DNA from: Kutzneria buriramensis
Lineage (GTDB): Bacteria > Actinomycetota > Actinomycetes > Mycobacteriales > Pseudonocardiaceae
Direction of reading: 5' to 3'
Length of the DNA stretch: 64,000 nucleotides
NCBI RefSeq assembly: GCF_003387475.1
Contig: NZ_QUNO01000017.1
Location: 62,001-126,000 of the forward strand
Shown: in pieces, positions 35,806 through 44,994 of the stretch
Numbering within the stretch: the stretch's first letter is position 1
Layout of the letters: the number at the start of each line of letters is the position of its first letter
Program-made: the position numbers and the translations under genes
Notes under the pieces: model-generated
What the model saw: only the letters and a program-made list of their open reading frames with translations
What the model was told of the DNA's origin: nothing
The model's database searches: none

Positions 35806-37208
35806 CGCAGGCTCCGCAGACACGCGACCAGCGTCCGCGCCTCGACGTTGAGGTAGTGGCTGTGTCGCAGCAGCCCGGTGAGCTGGTGCACGGTCAGCCA
35901 GCGGAAGTCGTCTCGGCCGGCGGCCGGCTCGTCGTCCACCTCGATGATCAGGTACCGGCCGCGCGCGTGGTGGAACCGCCCGCCCTCCTCGGACAGCTCG
36001 GCGTCGAACAGCACCTGCTCCGGCCGCCGCCCCAGTACGAGATCCAGCAGGGGCGGCCGATCCAGCCGGGTGTAGTTGTCCGGCGTGCACTGCACCGTGG
36101 GGGCGAGTTCGACGGCGTCGAGGTAGCCGGGTTCGACCCTCGCGTTGACCAGCGCGTGCAGCACCCCGTCGATTCGCCGCACCAACAACGCGATGACGCC
36201 GATGCCGTGCGGTTCGAGCAGCGGCTGGGTCCACGAGCCGACCTCGCGGCTGTCGGCCCGCACGTCGACCGCCACGACGCTGAAATGCAGGCCCTGTTCG
36301 TGCGAGATGGCCATGTCCGACCGACGCCAGCAGCGGACGTCGACGAGCGGGATCGGCGTGGTGACCAGCTCGATCTCGCTGTGTTTGGCGGTGATCCAGC
36401 TGAGCACGTCGGTCGTGCTGTGCAGGCTGCCGAATCGGGGGTCGCAGGACCTGCGGACGGCTGCCGCGACGTCGTCACCGCCCGGCATGCCGGGCGCGGC
36501 GTCGGGCAGGCAGGACAGCACCGTCCGGGCATCCATGTTCACCAGGTTGTCCACGCGCAGCAGCTCGTGCAGCTGGCCGACGGTGAGCCAGCAGAAGTCC
36601 GGCCCGGCGTCGACCTCCGGCCCGACCTCCACCACCATGTTGCGGTTCCGCTTGCGGTAGAACCACGATCCCTGTTCGGACTGCAAAACATCCGCGAGCA
36701 CGCGGCCCGGTGCCACCGCGCGGAAGTGCGCCAGGTACGGGACCGCGGCTCCGCCGTGCGCGCCGGTGTAGTTGCTCCTGGTGGCCTGCACGGTCGGCGA
36801 GAGCTGCACCTTGTTGACGTTGCCCGGCTCGGCCTTGGCCTGCATCAGGCAGTGCAGCACGCCGCCGATGTCCCGCACGGCGATGCCCAGCACGCCGATC
36901 TCCGGCTGACTGATGATCGGCTGCGTCCACTGCCGGACCGGGCCGGCGCCGCCGCGCACCGCCAGCCCCATCACCGTGAAGAACCGGCCGGTGTGGTGGC
37001 CGAGGTTGCCGGTCGCCGGGTCGAACCCCCAGCCGCGCAGCTCGTCGAACGGGATCCGCCGCACCTCGTGGACCTGGGCTCGGCAGCGTTCGGCGTACCA
37101 GGCGTGGAACTCGGCGGTGCTGGTGGCGACGCCGTCCGTGGCCAGCGCGGACTCCGCGATGCGCCGCGCCAGGTCGGATTCGGCGCTGCGGGACAGGGTT
37201 GCGGTCAT
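35802..37208 (-). CDS. NDP-hexose 2,3-dehydratase
   Basis: 468 residues built from two homologous halves. Each half carries a VHEVRRIPFDELRGW / WLTVGQLHELL-type segment, a QP-I/L-E-x-G-V segment (SQPEIGVLGIAVRDIGGVLH and EPHGIGVIALLVRRIDGVLH) and an LSPTVQATRSNY / LAPTVQCTPDNY block. This duplicated architecture is specific to TDP-4-keto-6-deoxyglucose 2,3-dehydratases (TylCVI, EvaA, SpnO family). It catalyses the C2 deoxygenation entry step. TDP-glucose synthase and 4,6-dehydratase are not in the window, so the substrate must come from elsewhere in the genome. Overlaps the FAD enzyme gene by ATGA. Confidence 0.93.
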   Translation of the reverse strand: MTATLSRSAESDLARRIAESALATDGVATSTAEFHAWYAERCRAQVHEVRRIPFDELRGWGFDPATGNLGHHTGRFFTVMGLAVRGGAGPVRQWTQPIISQPEIGVLGIAVRDIGGVLHCLMQAKAEPGNVNKVQLSPTVQATRSNYTGAHGGAAVPYLAHFRAVAPGRVLADVLQSEQGSWFYRKRNRNMVVEVGPEVDAGPDFCWLTVGQLHELLRVDNLVNMDARTVLSCLPDAAPGMPGGDDVAAAVRRSCDPRFGSLHSTTDVLSWITAKHSEIELVTTPIPLVDVRCWRRSDMAISHEQGLHFSVVAVDVRADSREVGSWTQPLLEPHGIGVIALLVRRIDGVLHALVNARVEPGYLDAVELAPTVQCTPDNYTRLDRPPLLDLVLGRRPEQVLFDAELSEEGGRFHHARGRYLIIEVDDEPAAGRDDFRWLTVHQLTGLLRHSHYLNVEARTLVACLRSLR

Positions 37209-38389
37209 CGGGCGGCTCCTTCCAGGCTGGGCACGAAGTCCGCGGGCTCCAGCGCGCCCGCGACGGCGGCGACGAACATCGCCGTCGCGCTCCGGTCGGT
37301 CTGCATCCAGCGCAGCCGGTTCAGCTGCTCCTGCGGCACCTCCAGCCGTCCGAAGTCCAGTGTGGACCGGTAGCCGTCGGCCATCTCCTCGTCGCGTCGG
37401 GCGGCGAACCGGCGTAGGGCGGCGTCATCCAGGCCTGCCGCGGTCAGCTCGTCGGCCAGCACGGCGGCCTGGCGGAGGGCGTTGGTGATACCGGTGCCGA
37501 CGATGGAGTCCTTGCTGTGCCCGGCGTCGCCGACCAGCACCCAGCCCGGTCCGGCCGCGCGACGGAAGAAGTTGTGCTGGCTGCCGCTGCCGCGCAGCCG
37601 CTCGACCGGCCGGCTGCCGGCCATCCGGTCGGCGAGCTCCGGCGCGGCCGCGCGGATGCTGTCCAGGTACGCACTCATCGGGTCGTGCCGGATCCGGGCG
37701 AACTCCGCCTGCGGGAAGTAGCTGACGACCATGGTGAGCCCGTCGTGCGTCCGGGCGGCGCCGAGATGGCCGCCGTCGCGGGCGTACAGCTCGAAGTCGG
37801 TCGGCAGGTCGGCCCAGTAGGAGTAGTAGACGCAGGTCAGCCGGGGGTGCTCGGTCTCGATCGGCGCGCCGGCGAACCGGGCCACCGACGACCGCATGCC
37901 GTCCGCGCCGACTACCAGCGCCGCCCGGACGTGCCCTTCGGGACCGGTGTGGGAGCGGTAGCGGACGCCCGTGATGCGGTCGCCGTCGGCCAGCAGCCCC
38001 ACCACCGTGCAGCCCGGGCGGAAGTCCACCCCGGCGTCCACCGCCGCCCGCACGAGAAGGTCGTCCAGCACGCGCCGGCGCGGCGAGTAGATCCCGCGCA
38101 GCCGCTCGGTCGCCGGCACCTCGCCGGCCAGCCGCACGGTGTCGCCGGCGTGGTAGACGAGCCGGGTCATCGTGGGGCACCCGCCGTCCAGTAACGGATC
38201 CAGCAGTCCCCATTCATCCAGCAGCCGCATGCCCGGACGGGTCACGTGATGCGTACACAGGGTGTCGCTCGGAAAGTCCACGCGATCCAGCAACAACACC
38301 CGGAATCCGGCGCGGGCCAGCAGCAGCGCGGTCGACGCGCCCGCGCAGCGCGCTCCCACCACAACGACGTCACACCGGTCGGCGCTCAC
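37205..38389 (-). CDS. FAD-dependent oxidoreductase, geranylgeranyl-reductase/monooxygenase-like
   Basis: 394 residues from GTG 38389. FAD-binding start DVVVVGARCAGASTALLLAR, second motif VVGADGMRSSVARFAG and third WVLVGDAGHSKDSIVGTGIT. The WxWxIP motif of flavin halogenases is absent, so halogenation is not predicted. Enzymes of this group oxidise or reduce small molecules and occur in many clusters. It lies between the dehydrogenase and sugar genes with stop-start overlaps on both sides. It may hydroxylate the Trp or oxidise a sugar; the reaction is unknown. Confidence 0.82.
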   Translation of the reverse strand: MSADRCDVVVVGARCAGASTALLLARAGFRVLLLDRVDFPSDTLCTHHVTRPGMRLLDEWGLLDPLLDGGCPTMTRLVYHAGDTVRLAGEVPATERLRGIYSPRRRVLDDLLVRAAVDAGVDFRPGCTVVGLLADGDRITGVRYRSHTGPEGHVRAALVVGADGMRSSVARFAGAPIETEHPRLTCVYYSYWADLPTDFELYARDGGHLGAARTHDGLTMVVSYFPQAEFARIRHDPMSAYLDSIRAAAPELADRMAGSRPVERLRGSGSQHNFFRRAAGPGWVLVGDAGHSKDSIVGTGITNALRQAAVLADELTAAGLDDAALRRFAARRDEEMADGYRSTLDFGRLEVPQEQLNRLRWMQTDRSATAMFVAAVAGALEPADFVPSLEGAAR

Positions 38390-39708
38390 AGTTCCCCCTG
38401 TGGATCGGTACGTTCCGGCTGGCAGTAGCCGGCGGTCACCACCACGAGCGGCAGTCCTTCGTCGACCCCGAGCGCCCGAGCCATCGCCGTGACGTCGAAG
38501 TCGCAGTGCACGTGGCTGTCCATCCCCATGGCGGCAGCCGCCAGGCACACCCGCTGGGCGAGAATGCCCGCCTCGATGTTCCGCATCCGGTACCAGCGAT
38601 CGCCGTGCGACCGCAGCCCGCGTTCGTAGTCGCCGACAGGCACGACCGTCACGGCCGCGGTGCGGAATTCCTCGGCCAGCATGGCGCTCTGCGCGGCCGG
38701 GGCGAGCGGACCGCCCGCCGTCGGCACCAGCCCCCGGTCATACCGCCACGTACCCGACGCCTGGAGGTAGATCGTCGAGGGATCGGCGGCGACCGGGTCA
38801 GCCGGGACCGGGCGGTTCACGATGTCCAGCAGGCGATCCAGGTCGGCGCTGGGCACTGGCCGGCGGTTGAAGCGGTGGACGGTGCGGCGGCGCTCGGCCC
38901 CGGGCAGCGGTTCCGGCGGCGTGGTGTCCAGCGGGACGCCCGGCCGCGTCGACGCCAGTCGCGCCGCGGCGTGCAGCCGGGCGACATCCGCCAGTGCCGG
39001 AATGGTGTCGATCGCCGGCACGGCCGCCAGCTCGGCCGGTGCAGGCCCCGACCAGTCGGCCGACTCCCCTGCCGCGCCGGCGTTTCGAGTCAGCGTCACC
39101 GCCGCGTACACCGATTCCACGTACGGTTGCAGACCCAGCAGCTGGTCCAGTCGGTCGTCGTCGAACCGGAGGTGCACCCGCGCCCGATAACCGTGCGCCG
39201 AGGCGACGGCCAGTGTCTGACCGATGAGGACGCCGGCGTCCAGGCCCTGCAACCGGTAGCCGAACGGACCGTACTTCACGCAGTTGCGCCAGAACACCGT
39301 GCTCAGCAGCAAAACCAGCTCGGGTCGGCCCTCGGGCGGATCGACGAGGCAGTCGGCCAGCAGCGACCGCCCGTCGCCGGCGCGAAGCTGGTCGAGCCAG
39401 TGATGCGCGGGATCGTAGTGGTGCAGGCCGTCGCCGGTCGCGACGTACACCTCGATCGGATACCGCGCCCCGGAGGAAGGCGCTCGGCGGCCGGCGACCA
39501 GTTCGCCGCCGTCCGCCGCCGGCATCCACCGCATCCTGGTGAGGCCGTTGATCTCGCGTAGCATCCGGCCGAGTTCGCTGTCACCGAAGGGAACCCTCCC
39601 GGCCGCGGGATAGCGCTTGTACACGCCGGGCAGTCCGCGGGTGTCCGCGACGCCGGGCGCGCCGCGAGGTTGGTGCGGCCCGTCGAGGAAAGCGCGGGCG
39701 AGGGTCAT
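38386..39708 (-). CDS. SagB-type azoline dehydrogenase, double-domain (copy 1)
   Basis: 440 residues with two nitroreductase-like halves. The first contains SSGARYPIEVYVATGDGLHH and FWRNCVKYGPFGYRLQGLDA, the second RNIEAGILAQRVCLAAAAMG. These are FMN-dependent dehydrogenase features of SagB/TpdE proteins that oxidise thiazolines to thiazoles. Its ATG overlaps the stop of copy 2. The second half retains the FMN-contacting Arg-rich segment (RTVHRFNRRP), so it may be catalytic, with the first half structural. Confidence 0.85.
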   Translation of the reverse strand: MTLARAFLDGPHQPRGAPGVADTRGLPGVYKRYPAAGRVPFGDSELGRMLREINGLTRMRWMPAADGGELVAGRRAPSSGARYPIEVYVATGDGLHHYDPAHHWLDQLRAGDGRSLLADCLVDPPEGRPELVLLLSTVFWRNCVKYGPFGYRLQGLDAGVLIGQTLAVASAHGYRARVHLRFDDDRLDQLLGLQPYVESVYAAVTLTRNAGAAGESADWSGPAPAELAAVPAIDTIPALADVARLHAAARLASTRPGVPLDTTPPEPLPGAERRRTVHRFNRRPVPSADLDRLLDIVNRPVPADPVAADPSTIYLQASGTWRYDRGLVPTAGGPLAPAAQSAMLAEEFRTAAVTVVPVGDYERGLRSHGDRWYRMRNIEAGILAQRVCLAAAAMGMDSHVHCDFDVTAMARALGVDEGLPLVVVTAGYCQPERTDPQGEL

Positions 39709-41150
39709 CGGGCTCCTCCGACGAACGGGATCGGCATCTGGTAGCGGGCGCTGGGCCCGGCCGTGCCGACGACGATCTGGAACAGCGGCTGCCAGGCGGT
39801 CGGCAGCCCCAGCTCGGCCGAGATCTCCGCGGCCGGATAGCCGTTGTGCACCCGGCCGGCCAGCGACCGCGTCGCGGCGAGCACGCAGATCCGCTGGGCG
39901 ACGATGCCGGCTTCCTGGTTGAGCACCCGGAAGCTGCGGTCGCCGAGCCGGCGCTGGGCCTGCTCCTGGTCGGCCACGAGGAAGGCGACGAAGTTCGCGG
40001 TGCGGTAGTTCACGTTCGACGACCGGAGCCGGCCCGCCAGCGTGCCGCGCCGCCGCACGGGGGTCAGCCGCCCGTCCTGCAGCCGGTAGATGCCCGGCTC
40101 GCCGTCGGACGGCGTGATGGCCCATACGTAGCAGGCGACCGGCGGACAAGCGCCGGGCGCTACCGCGTCACTGACGTGCGGGCTCAGGGCCGGCGCCACG
40201 ATCTCCTCGACCGTATGCAGGGTGATCGGCCGGCGCACCGGGTTGAACGCCGGGCCGCCGGAACGCCGGGCTCGCAACACGTCCGCCAGGTTCGGCACGG
40301 TCAGCGGCTCGGCCTCGACGGCCGGACTGTCCAGTGTGGAGCGTATGGCGAGATCGGTCCGGCGGCTGGCGGCGTCGATCTCGATCAGCGGTCCGCACGT
40401 CCGGGGATCGAGGAATCCCGTTGCGGCGGGCTCGATCACCGGCGGTCGCGCGGGGGCCGCCAGCATCGGCCGCGGGCCGGGATAGAGCGCCACCACGCTC
40501 ATGGCGCTTTCCGCCGGCCAGTCCAGGCCGAGCAGCCGCTGCAAGTCGGCGTCGACGAACTGATGGTGCACATGTCCGTGCCGGCCCTGCGAGCCGGCGA
40601 CCAGCAGGGCGTTGCCGACGGTCATGCCGACTTCCTGTGCGCACAGCCGATACGCGTAGTCGCCGTAGCGAAATGCAGTACGCCAGAACACCGACGCGAA
40701 CACCAGCACACAGTCGGCGCCGGCGAGGTCCGCGCCGACGGCGGCCCCGAGGGCGTCGACGGCCACCCCGGCCCGCACCAGCACGAGGGCGTGGTGTGCG
40801 GCGTCGTACGCGTAGAGGCCGGCCGGCAGCCGTCCCGTTTCCGGCAGCCAGCAGTACAACTCGGTCGGGAAGAAGCACCGCGCGGACGGAACCAGCCGGT
40901 GGTACGGCCACATCGCCAGCGGCCCCAGCTCCAGCCGGGACACACCGTAGGTGTAGTGCAGCAGCTCGGACAGCCCATCGGTCAGCCGGCTCGCCGGCGT
41001 CGGCAATGGAAAGCGCGGCAGGCCCCGCCACGCCGTGAACCGCGCGGGCTCGTCGGGATCGCCCTCGTTGCCGTACTTGCCGCGCAGACCCGGCAGCGTC
41101 CCGAACTCGTGGAGCGTCCGGCGCCAGTAGCGCTCGCCCGTGCTCGTCAT
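39705..41150 (-). CDS. SagB-type azoline dehydrogenase, double-domain (copy 2)
   Basis: 481 residues. The first half has ARCFFPTELYCWLPETGRLP and FWRTAFRYGDYAYRLCAQEV, the second VLRARRSGGPAFNPVRRPIT (the FMN-phosphate Arg region of nitroreductases) and RVLNQEAGIVAQRICVLAA. This is the size and layout of thiopeptide dehydrogenases such as TbtE/TpdE. Two different full-length copies in tandem is unusual; they may form a heterodimer or divide the thiazolines between them. It begins 12 nt after the YcaO stop. Confidence 0.88.
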   Translation of the reverse strand: MTSTGERYWRRTLHEFGTLPGLRGKYGNEGDPDEPARFTAWRGLPRFPLPTPASRLTDGLSELLHYTYGVSRLELGPLAMWPYHRLVPSARCFFPTELYCWLPETGRLPAGLYAYDAAHHALVLVRAGVAVDALGAAVGADLAGADCVLVFASVFWRTAFRYGDYAYRLCAQEVGMTVGNALLVAGSQGRHGHVHHQFVDADLQRLLGLDWPAESAMSVVALYPGPRPMLAAPARPPVIEPAATGFLDPRTCGPLIEIDAASRRTDLAIRSTLDSPAVEAEPLTVPNLADVLRARRSGGPAFNPVRRPITLHTVEEIVAPALSPHVSDAVAPGACPPVACYVWAITPSDGEPGIYRLQDGRLTPVRRRGTLAGRLRSSNVNYRTANFVAFLVADQEQAQRRLGDRSFRVLNQEAGIVAQRICVLAATRSLAGRVHNGYPAAEISAELGLPTAWQPLFQIVVGTAGPSARYQMPIPFVGGAR

Positions 41151-41162
41151 CGTCCGGCCTGC

Positions 41163-43073
41163 TCAGGGAAAGGGGTGCGGGTGGGGGTTGAGGTCGGCGA
41201 CGGTCAGCTCCCGGTCGCGGTAGCCGAGCCGGTGCGGCACGGTGAGCAGCCGGGGCAGGTCGTCCAGTCGCCGGTTGGCGTGCCCGAAGGTCATCGGCAG
41301 CGTGCCCGGCACGATGACCTTGACGCAGGCGAAGCCGCCGGCGCGGTGGTCCGCCGTGGTCTGGTCGACGACCACCACGTCCAAGCCGGAGTCCCGATAG
41401 CGGCGGATCATCTCCCGCACGTCGTCGCGGAGGTCGTGGTGCCGGGGCCAGCGCCACCGGTCGGCCAGGTCGGCGAAGCTGTGGGTCCGCCGCGGCGCCA
41501 GCAGGAAATCGAATCGGTCGAAGGCGGCCTCGTGGCAGTACAGCAGCGAGTGGTCGTCCATGATCTTGACCTCGTGCGGGTCGTCGACCATCCGACGTGC
41601 CCGCTCCCGCGCCGACCCGTCATAGGTGTCCACGAGCTGGAGCAGATGGGCCAGCTCGTGCAGCAGATTGAGCACCGCCTTCTCCGGCCGGATCGCCGAC
41701 CCGCCCGCGCACAGCACCCGGGGCCGGTCGGGGCCCGGGGTGCGGTCCACGGCCATTCCCCAGAAGCTCGGGACACCCTGTTCCAGGGTGGTGCAGAAGA
41801 GCAGGATGTCGTAGCCGAATCGGCGCCGCAGGTGTTCGACCATCAGCGGGATGGTCCGGTCCGCGGCGGAGAACGGGTCCACCCGGGGCACCGGCATCCG
41901 GGCGTGCCAGGTCATCAGGAACGCGTCCCGCTCCGCGACCTCCAGCAGGCCGTAGAGGATCGCCTCCTCCAGACAGCCGCCCATGGCGCAGCCGTTGGAG
42001 ATCTCGTACACGAAGCGGGGATCCTCCGGCGAGTGCAGCGCGTAGTACGCGTGCCGCTCGGGCACCAGCACGGGTTCGTCCCGGCCGAACGAGTGTCCCC
42101 ACACCCATGAGCAGTCCAGATCCTCGTCGTAGCGCAGGAACCGGAAATCCGGGCTACCGTAACGGTCGTCCGGATACAGGCCGAGCGTCCTCGGGTCCAG
42201 CGCGCGGTCGGCCAGCTCGCGGTACGAGCCGTGCACGACCGTGCGCCGGCCGCCGGGCTTCTCGCCGCCGGCCCGCTCCAGGGCTTCCAGCACCGCCGTG
42301 AGCCGGGCGCTGGGCACGTCGTTCGTGCGGCCCCAACCGTTCTGCGACTGGGTTCCGCGCAGCGAGCTGACCGGCGCCACCACCCGCACGAGCGGGGCGT
42401 CCCGCTGTAGCAGCAACGGCCGCACGACACCGGCCGCGTCGTCGACGTACATGTCGATCAGCTCGTTGTCCATGGTGGACAGCTCGCGCACCCGGTGCAC
42501 GTCCGGCGACGGCTTCGGCCGGGACCGCAGCACGATCGGTTCGGCGACGTCGGCCGGCAGCCCGCCGCAGTCGGGGCAGGCCGGGTCCGGCAGGAAGCGA
42601 TGCCTGCTGACGCCGAGGTCCGTCAGATCGAGCCGCCGGAACGTCCGATCGGCCCGGCCGCGCACCACTTCGTCGAGGACGAGCCCGGCGGCCACGTCCG
42701 CGGCCATCGACGTGCACACCGCTGGCGCCGACACGTCGCCGTGCCGCCGCAGCGCTTCCCGCTCGGCGGCGTGCGGGTCCGCGAGCCGGCGGCGGTACGC
42801 GGCGCACGTCGGGCAACCGGTGTCGGTCCCGGTGGTAACCGGTCCGATGATCACCTTCCGGTGTTCGGTTCGCACGGGGATCAACCGCGTCCCGGTGTCA
42901 GCGCAGGCTTTGCACAGGTCCGCGTCCGCGTCGCCGTCCACCGACACCGCCGCCGACGCGCCGCGCAGTTGCGCCGGGTCGTCAACGACCGCGAAGTCCC
43001 GGCTCAGGGCGGCCCGGACGCGGTCGTGCAGGATGCCTCCGGCGCCGGTCAGGACGATCAGTTCGTCACGCAT
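41163..43073 (-). CDS. YcaO cyclodehydratase with an N-terminal E1-like domain (TbtG/TclJ type)
   Basis: 636 residues from ATG 43073, which overlaps the previous gene by 8 nt. The N-terminal 200 residues carry two zinc-type Cys pairs (CPTC, CPDC). The YcaO domain has the ATP-binding segment ISNGCAMGGCLEEAILYGLL followed by EVAERDAF, and a second nucleotide-site block AIRPEKAVLNLLHELAHLLQ. The C-terminus is HPHPFP, the PxPxP-type tail that identifies azoline-forming YcaO enzymes. It activates backbone amides with ATP so that Cys thiols close to thiazolines. Works with the ocin-ThiF protein at 43066-44892 and the precursor at 29299. Confidence 0.93.
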   Translation of the reverse strand: MRDELIVLTGAGGILHDRVRAALSRDFAVVDDPAQLRGASAAVSVDGDADADLCKACADTGTRLIPVRTEHRKVIIGPVTTGTDTGCPTCAAYRRRLADPHAAEREALRRHGDVSAPAVCTSMAADVAAGLVLDEVVRGRADRTFRRLDLTDLGVSRHRFLPDPACPDCGGLPADVAEPIVLRSRPKPSPDVHRVRELSTMDNELIDMYVDDAAGVVRPLLLQRDAPLVRVVAPVSSLRGTQSQNGWGRTNDVPSARLTAVLEALERAGGEKPGGRRTVVHGSYRELADRALDPRTLGLYPDDRYGSPDFRFLRYDEDLDCSWVWGHSFGRDEPVLVPERHAYYALHSPEDPRFVYEISNGCAMGGCLEEAILYGLLEVAERDAFLMTWHARMPVPRVDPFSAADRTIPLMVEHLRRRFGYDILLFCTTLEQGVPSFWGMAVDRTPGPDRPRVLCAGGSAIRPEKAVLNLLHELAHLLQLVDTYDGSARERARRMVDDPHEVKIMDDHSLLYCHEAAFDRFDFLLAPRRTHSFADLADRWRWPRHHDLRDDVREMIRRYRDSGLDVVVVDQTTADHRAGGFACVKVIVPGTLPMTFGHANRRLDDLPRLLTVPHRLGYRDRELTVADLNPHPHPFP

Positions 43074-44892
43074 TGAGCAACACCACTCGAAGCACGTAGG
43101 GCAGCAGCTCGGCCACCGCCGGGTCGTGGTCGAGCGGCACGACGACCGGTCCGTTGTCCCGCAACGCATCGACGAGCGCGGACTGCGGCGCTACGGCGCG
43201 AGCGACGCGTCCGGTGGAGTTCGAGCGTCGCCGGGCAGGCAGATCCGGCACCGGCGGCGGCGTCATCTGGTGCGCCAGCAGGGTTTGCATCAGGCCGTCC
43301 TCGACCGCGCTGGCCGGGTCGAGGTGGTTGCGATAGGCGACCGTCCTGCCGTCCAGGCAGAACGCGAACGTCGGCACGCCGGAATCGTCGGTCACGTCGT
43401 ATACGGTGACCGTGCGGCCGGCCGCGACGAGCAGGTCGAGGTGGTGGGAGGCCGGCAGTGCGACACCGGGGAACGGCTCCCCGACAGCAGAGATCGCGGT
43501 GACCGTACGGTGCAGGCAATGTGAGAGCAGCGCTTCCGTCAGCGCCGTCGACCAGTCCCGGCCGGCCGCCAGACCGGTCCGGCCGGCATTGAACACAAGC
43601 GAGGACGGCACCAGCTCGACCCCGCCGTCCACAAGGGACATTCCTAGGGTCCAGGCCTGCGCCGGAGGCTCGTCCAGCCACCGAGGGCCGATGTCCGACA
43701 GCGGCCAGCCCTCGTCGTCCAGCAGTCGCCGCGCGTCCACCACACTCGCCGCGTACTCGGCCACCGCGCTGAACACCGCGGCGGCCCGGGCGGACGCGCT
43801 GTCCGCGCCCACCCCGTGCACACCGTTACTTTCCAGCACCCGCAACGGGAACTGCGTGAGATCGCGCTCGTCGGGCGGGCTCAGGATGCCGAGCACCTCG
43901 TCGGTGAGCAGGGGCACGCGCTCGTCCAGCACGTCGTCGTCGAGCGTCGGGCCGCCGGCGAGTTCCGTGATACGCGCCAGCAGATCCTCGGCGGCCGCCG
44001 GCTTCACGGTCCAGGCCGCCGCATGTTCGGCCGCACGGTGCCGGCTGGTCCGCAGCGTCTCCAGGTCGATGCGCACGACCGTGCCCGCGCGGGACTCGGC
44101 CGTCACGCCGGTCAGGTGCTCGAAGCAGGCGAAAACGGCGTGGCTGGCCACGATCCCCGGCACCGGTCCGGTGAGGTATTCGGTCCGCCGGGACGTGTCG
44201 CGGTTCGGCAGCCGATGCCACACGCTGGTCCAGCGGTGCGGTCCGCAGACCGGGCCGACCCAGGCCTCGTCGCCGACGACCACCGCCGGCACGAACACCG
44301 TGGCCCGCTCCGCGCACCACTCGTCGAGATCGAGAATGTCCGCCACGACGGGATCTCCGCTGGCGTACAGCACCACGTCGACGTCGTCGATCATGCTCGC
44401 CGACACGGATTCCGCGACTGTGATGTCCCGCATCCCGGCTCGCTCGCCGGCTTCCACCGCCGCCGCCAGCACGGGACCCGCGCCCACGGCCAGCACTCTC
44501 GCCGTCCGGAACCGCTCGAACCGGCTCTCCGGCGAGTCGACGTACGCCTCGATGAAGCCGATCTCGGCGGCGTAGGCCCGCAGCTCGTCGGCCGACAGCG
44601 TGTGCGGCTCGTCCGCCGCCGCGTCTCGTAACAGCTTCGCGTCGTGCAGCGCCACCACCAAGCGTCGCACCATGTCCGCCTTCACCGGTGGCAGCGCCGC
44701 CGTCAACTGCTCAAGCGTGTGGTCACCGGTCAGCCGCGGTGCCAGCTTCTCCAGCCAGACATAGGTCGCCGCGCCACGCAGCGAGACCACCTCGCCACCG
44801 CTGCTCACCACCGCGCCGTCCCCGTTCGTGTTGGGCGCGAAGAACACCCCGGCCTTCAGTCGTGGGCGCATGGCTGCGATGGAGCTGGACAT
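43066..44892 (-). CDS. Ocin-ThiF-type leader-binding protein (TbtF/TclI type)
   Basis: 608 residues from ATG 44892, with GGAGTGACGCCC upstream. The N-terminal 85 residues resemble a RiPP recognition element (LRGAATYVWLEKLAPRL, LEQLTAALPPVKADMVRRLV), the middle is ThiF/E1-like without a clear catalytic Cys or ATP motif (RFRTARVLAVGAGPVLAAAV), and the C-terminal 250 residues are the TOMM-associated extension. Family members bind the leader and deliver the precursor to the YcaO enzyme. It is the first gene of the azole operon and has the direct-repeat element upstream. Confidence 0.87.
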   Translation of the reverse strand: MSSSIAAMRPRLKAGVFFAPNTNGDGAVVSSGGEVVSLRGAATYVWLEKLAPRLTGDHTLEQLTAALPPVKADMVRRLVVALHDAKLLRDAAADEPHTLSADELRAYAAEIGFIEAYVDSPESRFERFRTARVLAVGAGPVLAAAVEAGERAGMRDITVAESVSASMIDDVDVVLYASGDPVVADILDLDEWCAERATVFVPAVVVGDEAWVGPVCGPHRWTSVWHRLPNRDTSRRTEYLTGPVPGIVASHAVFACFEHLTGVTAESRAGTVVRIDLETLRTSRHRAAEHAAAWTVKPAAAEDLLARITELAGGPTLDDDVLDERVPLLTDEVLGILSPPDERDLTQFPLRVLESNGVHGVGADSASARAAAVFSAVAEYAASVVDARRLLDDEGWPLSDIGPRWLDEPPAQAWTLGMSLVDGGVELVPSSLVFNAGRTGLAAGRDWSTALTEALLSHCLHRTVTAISAVGEPFPGVALPASHHLDLLVAAGRTVTVYDVTDDSGVPTFAFCLDGRTVAYRNHLDPASAVEDGLMQTLLAHQMTPPPVPDLPARRRSNSTGRVARAVAPQSALVDALRDNGPVVVPLDHDPAVAELLPYVLRVVLLNA

Positions 44893-44974
44893 GGGCGTCA
44901 CTCCGGCGGTTGTCTGCGGATTGGGGCAACACAACGCACCTTGTCAGGAGCAGCGCGGGCGGTTCATCAGTCGC

Positions 44975-44994
44975 CGGACTGAAATTCGGACTCA
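44975..44994 (-). promoter_or_regulatory. Direct-repeat regulatory element, copy 2
   Basis: On the minus strand TGAGTCCGAATTTCAGTCCG, differing in two bases from the copy upstream of the methyltransferase (19893-19912). It lies 82 nt before the start of the ocin-ThiF gene and touches the stop codon of the glycosyltransferase at 44992. Confidence 0.5.

Noticed and set aside
37205-38389. Flavin-dependent tryptophan halogenase (tempting because the core has a Trp)
   Set aside because: FAD motifs are present, but the WxWxIP halogenase motif is not. It is closer to geranylgeranyl-reductase-type oxidoreductases.
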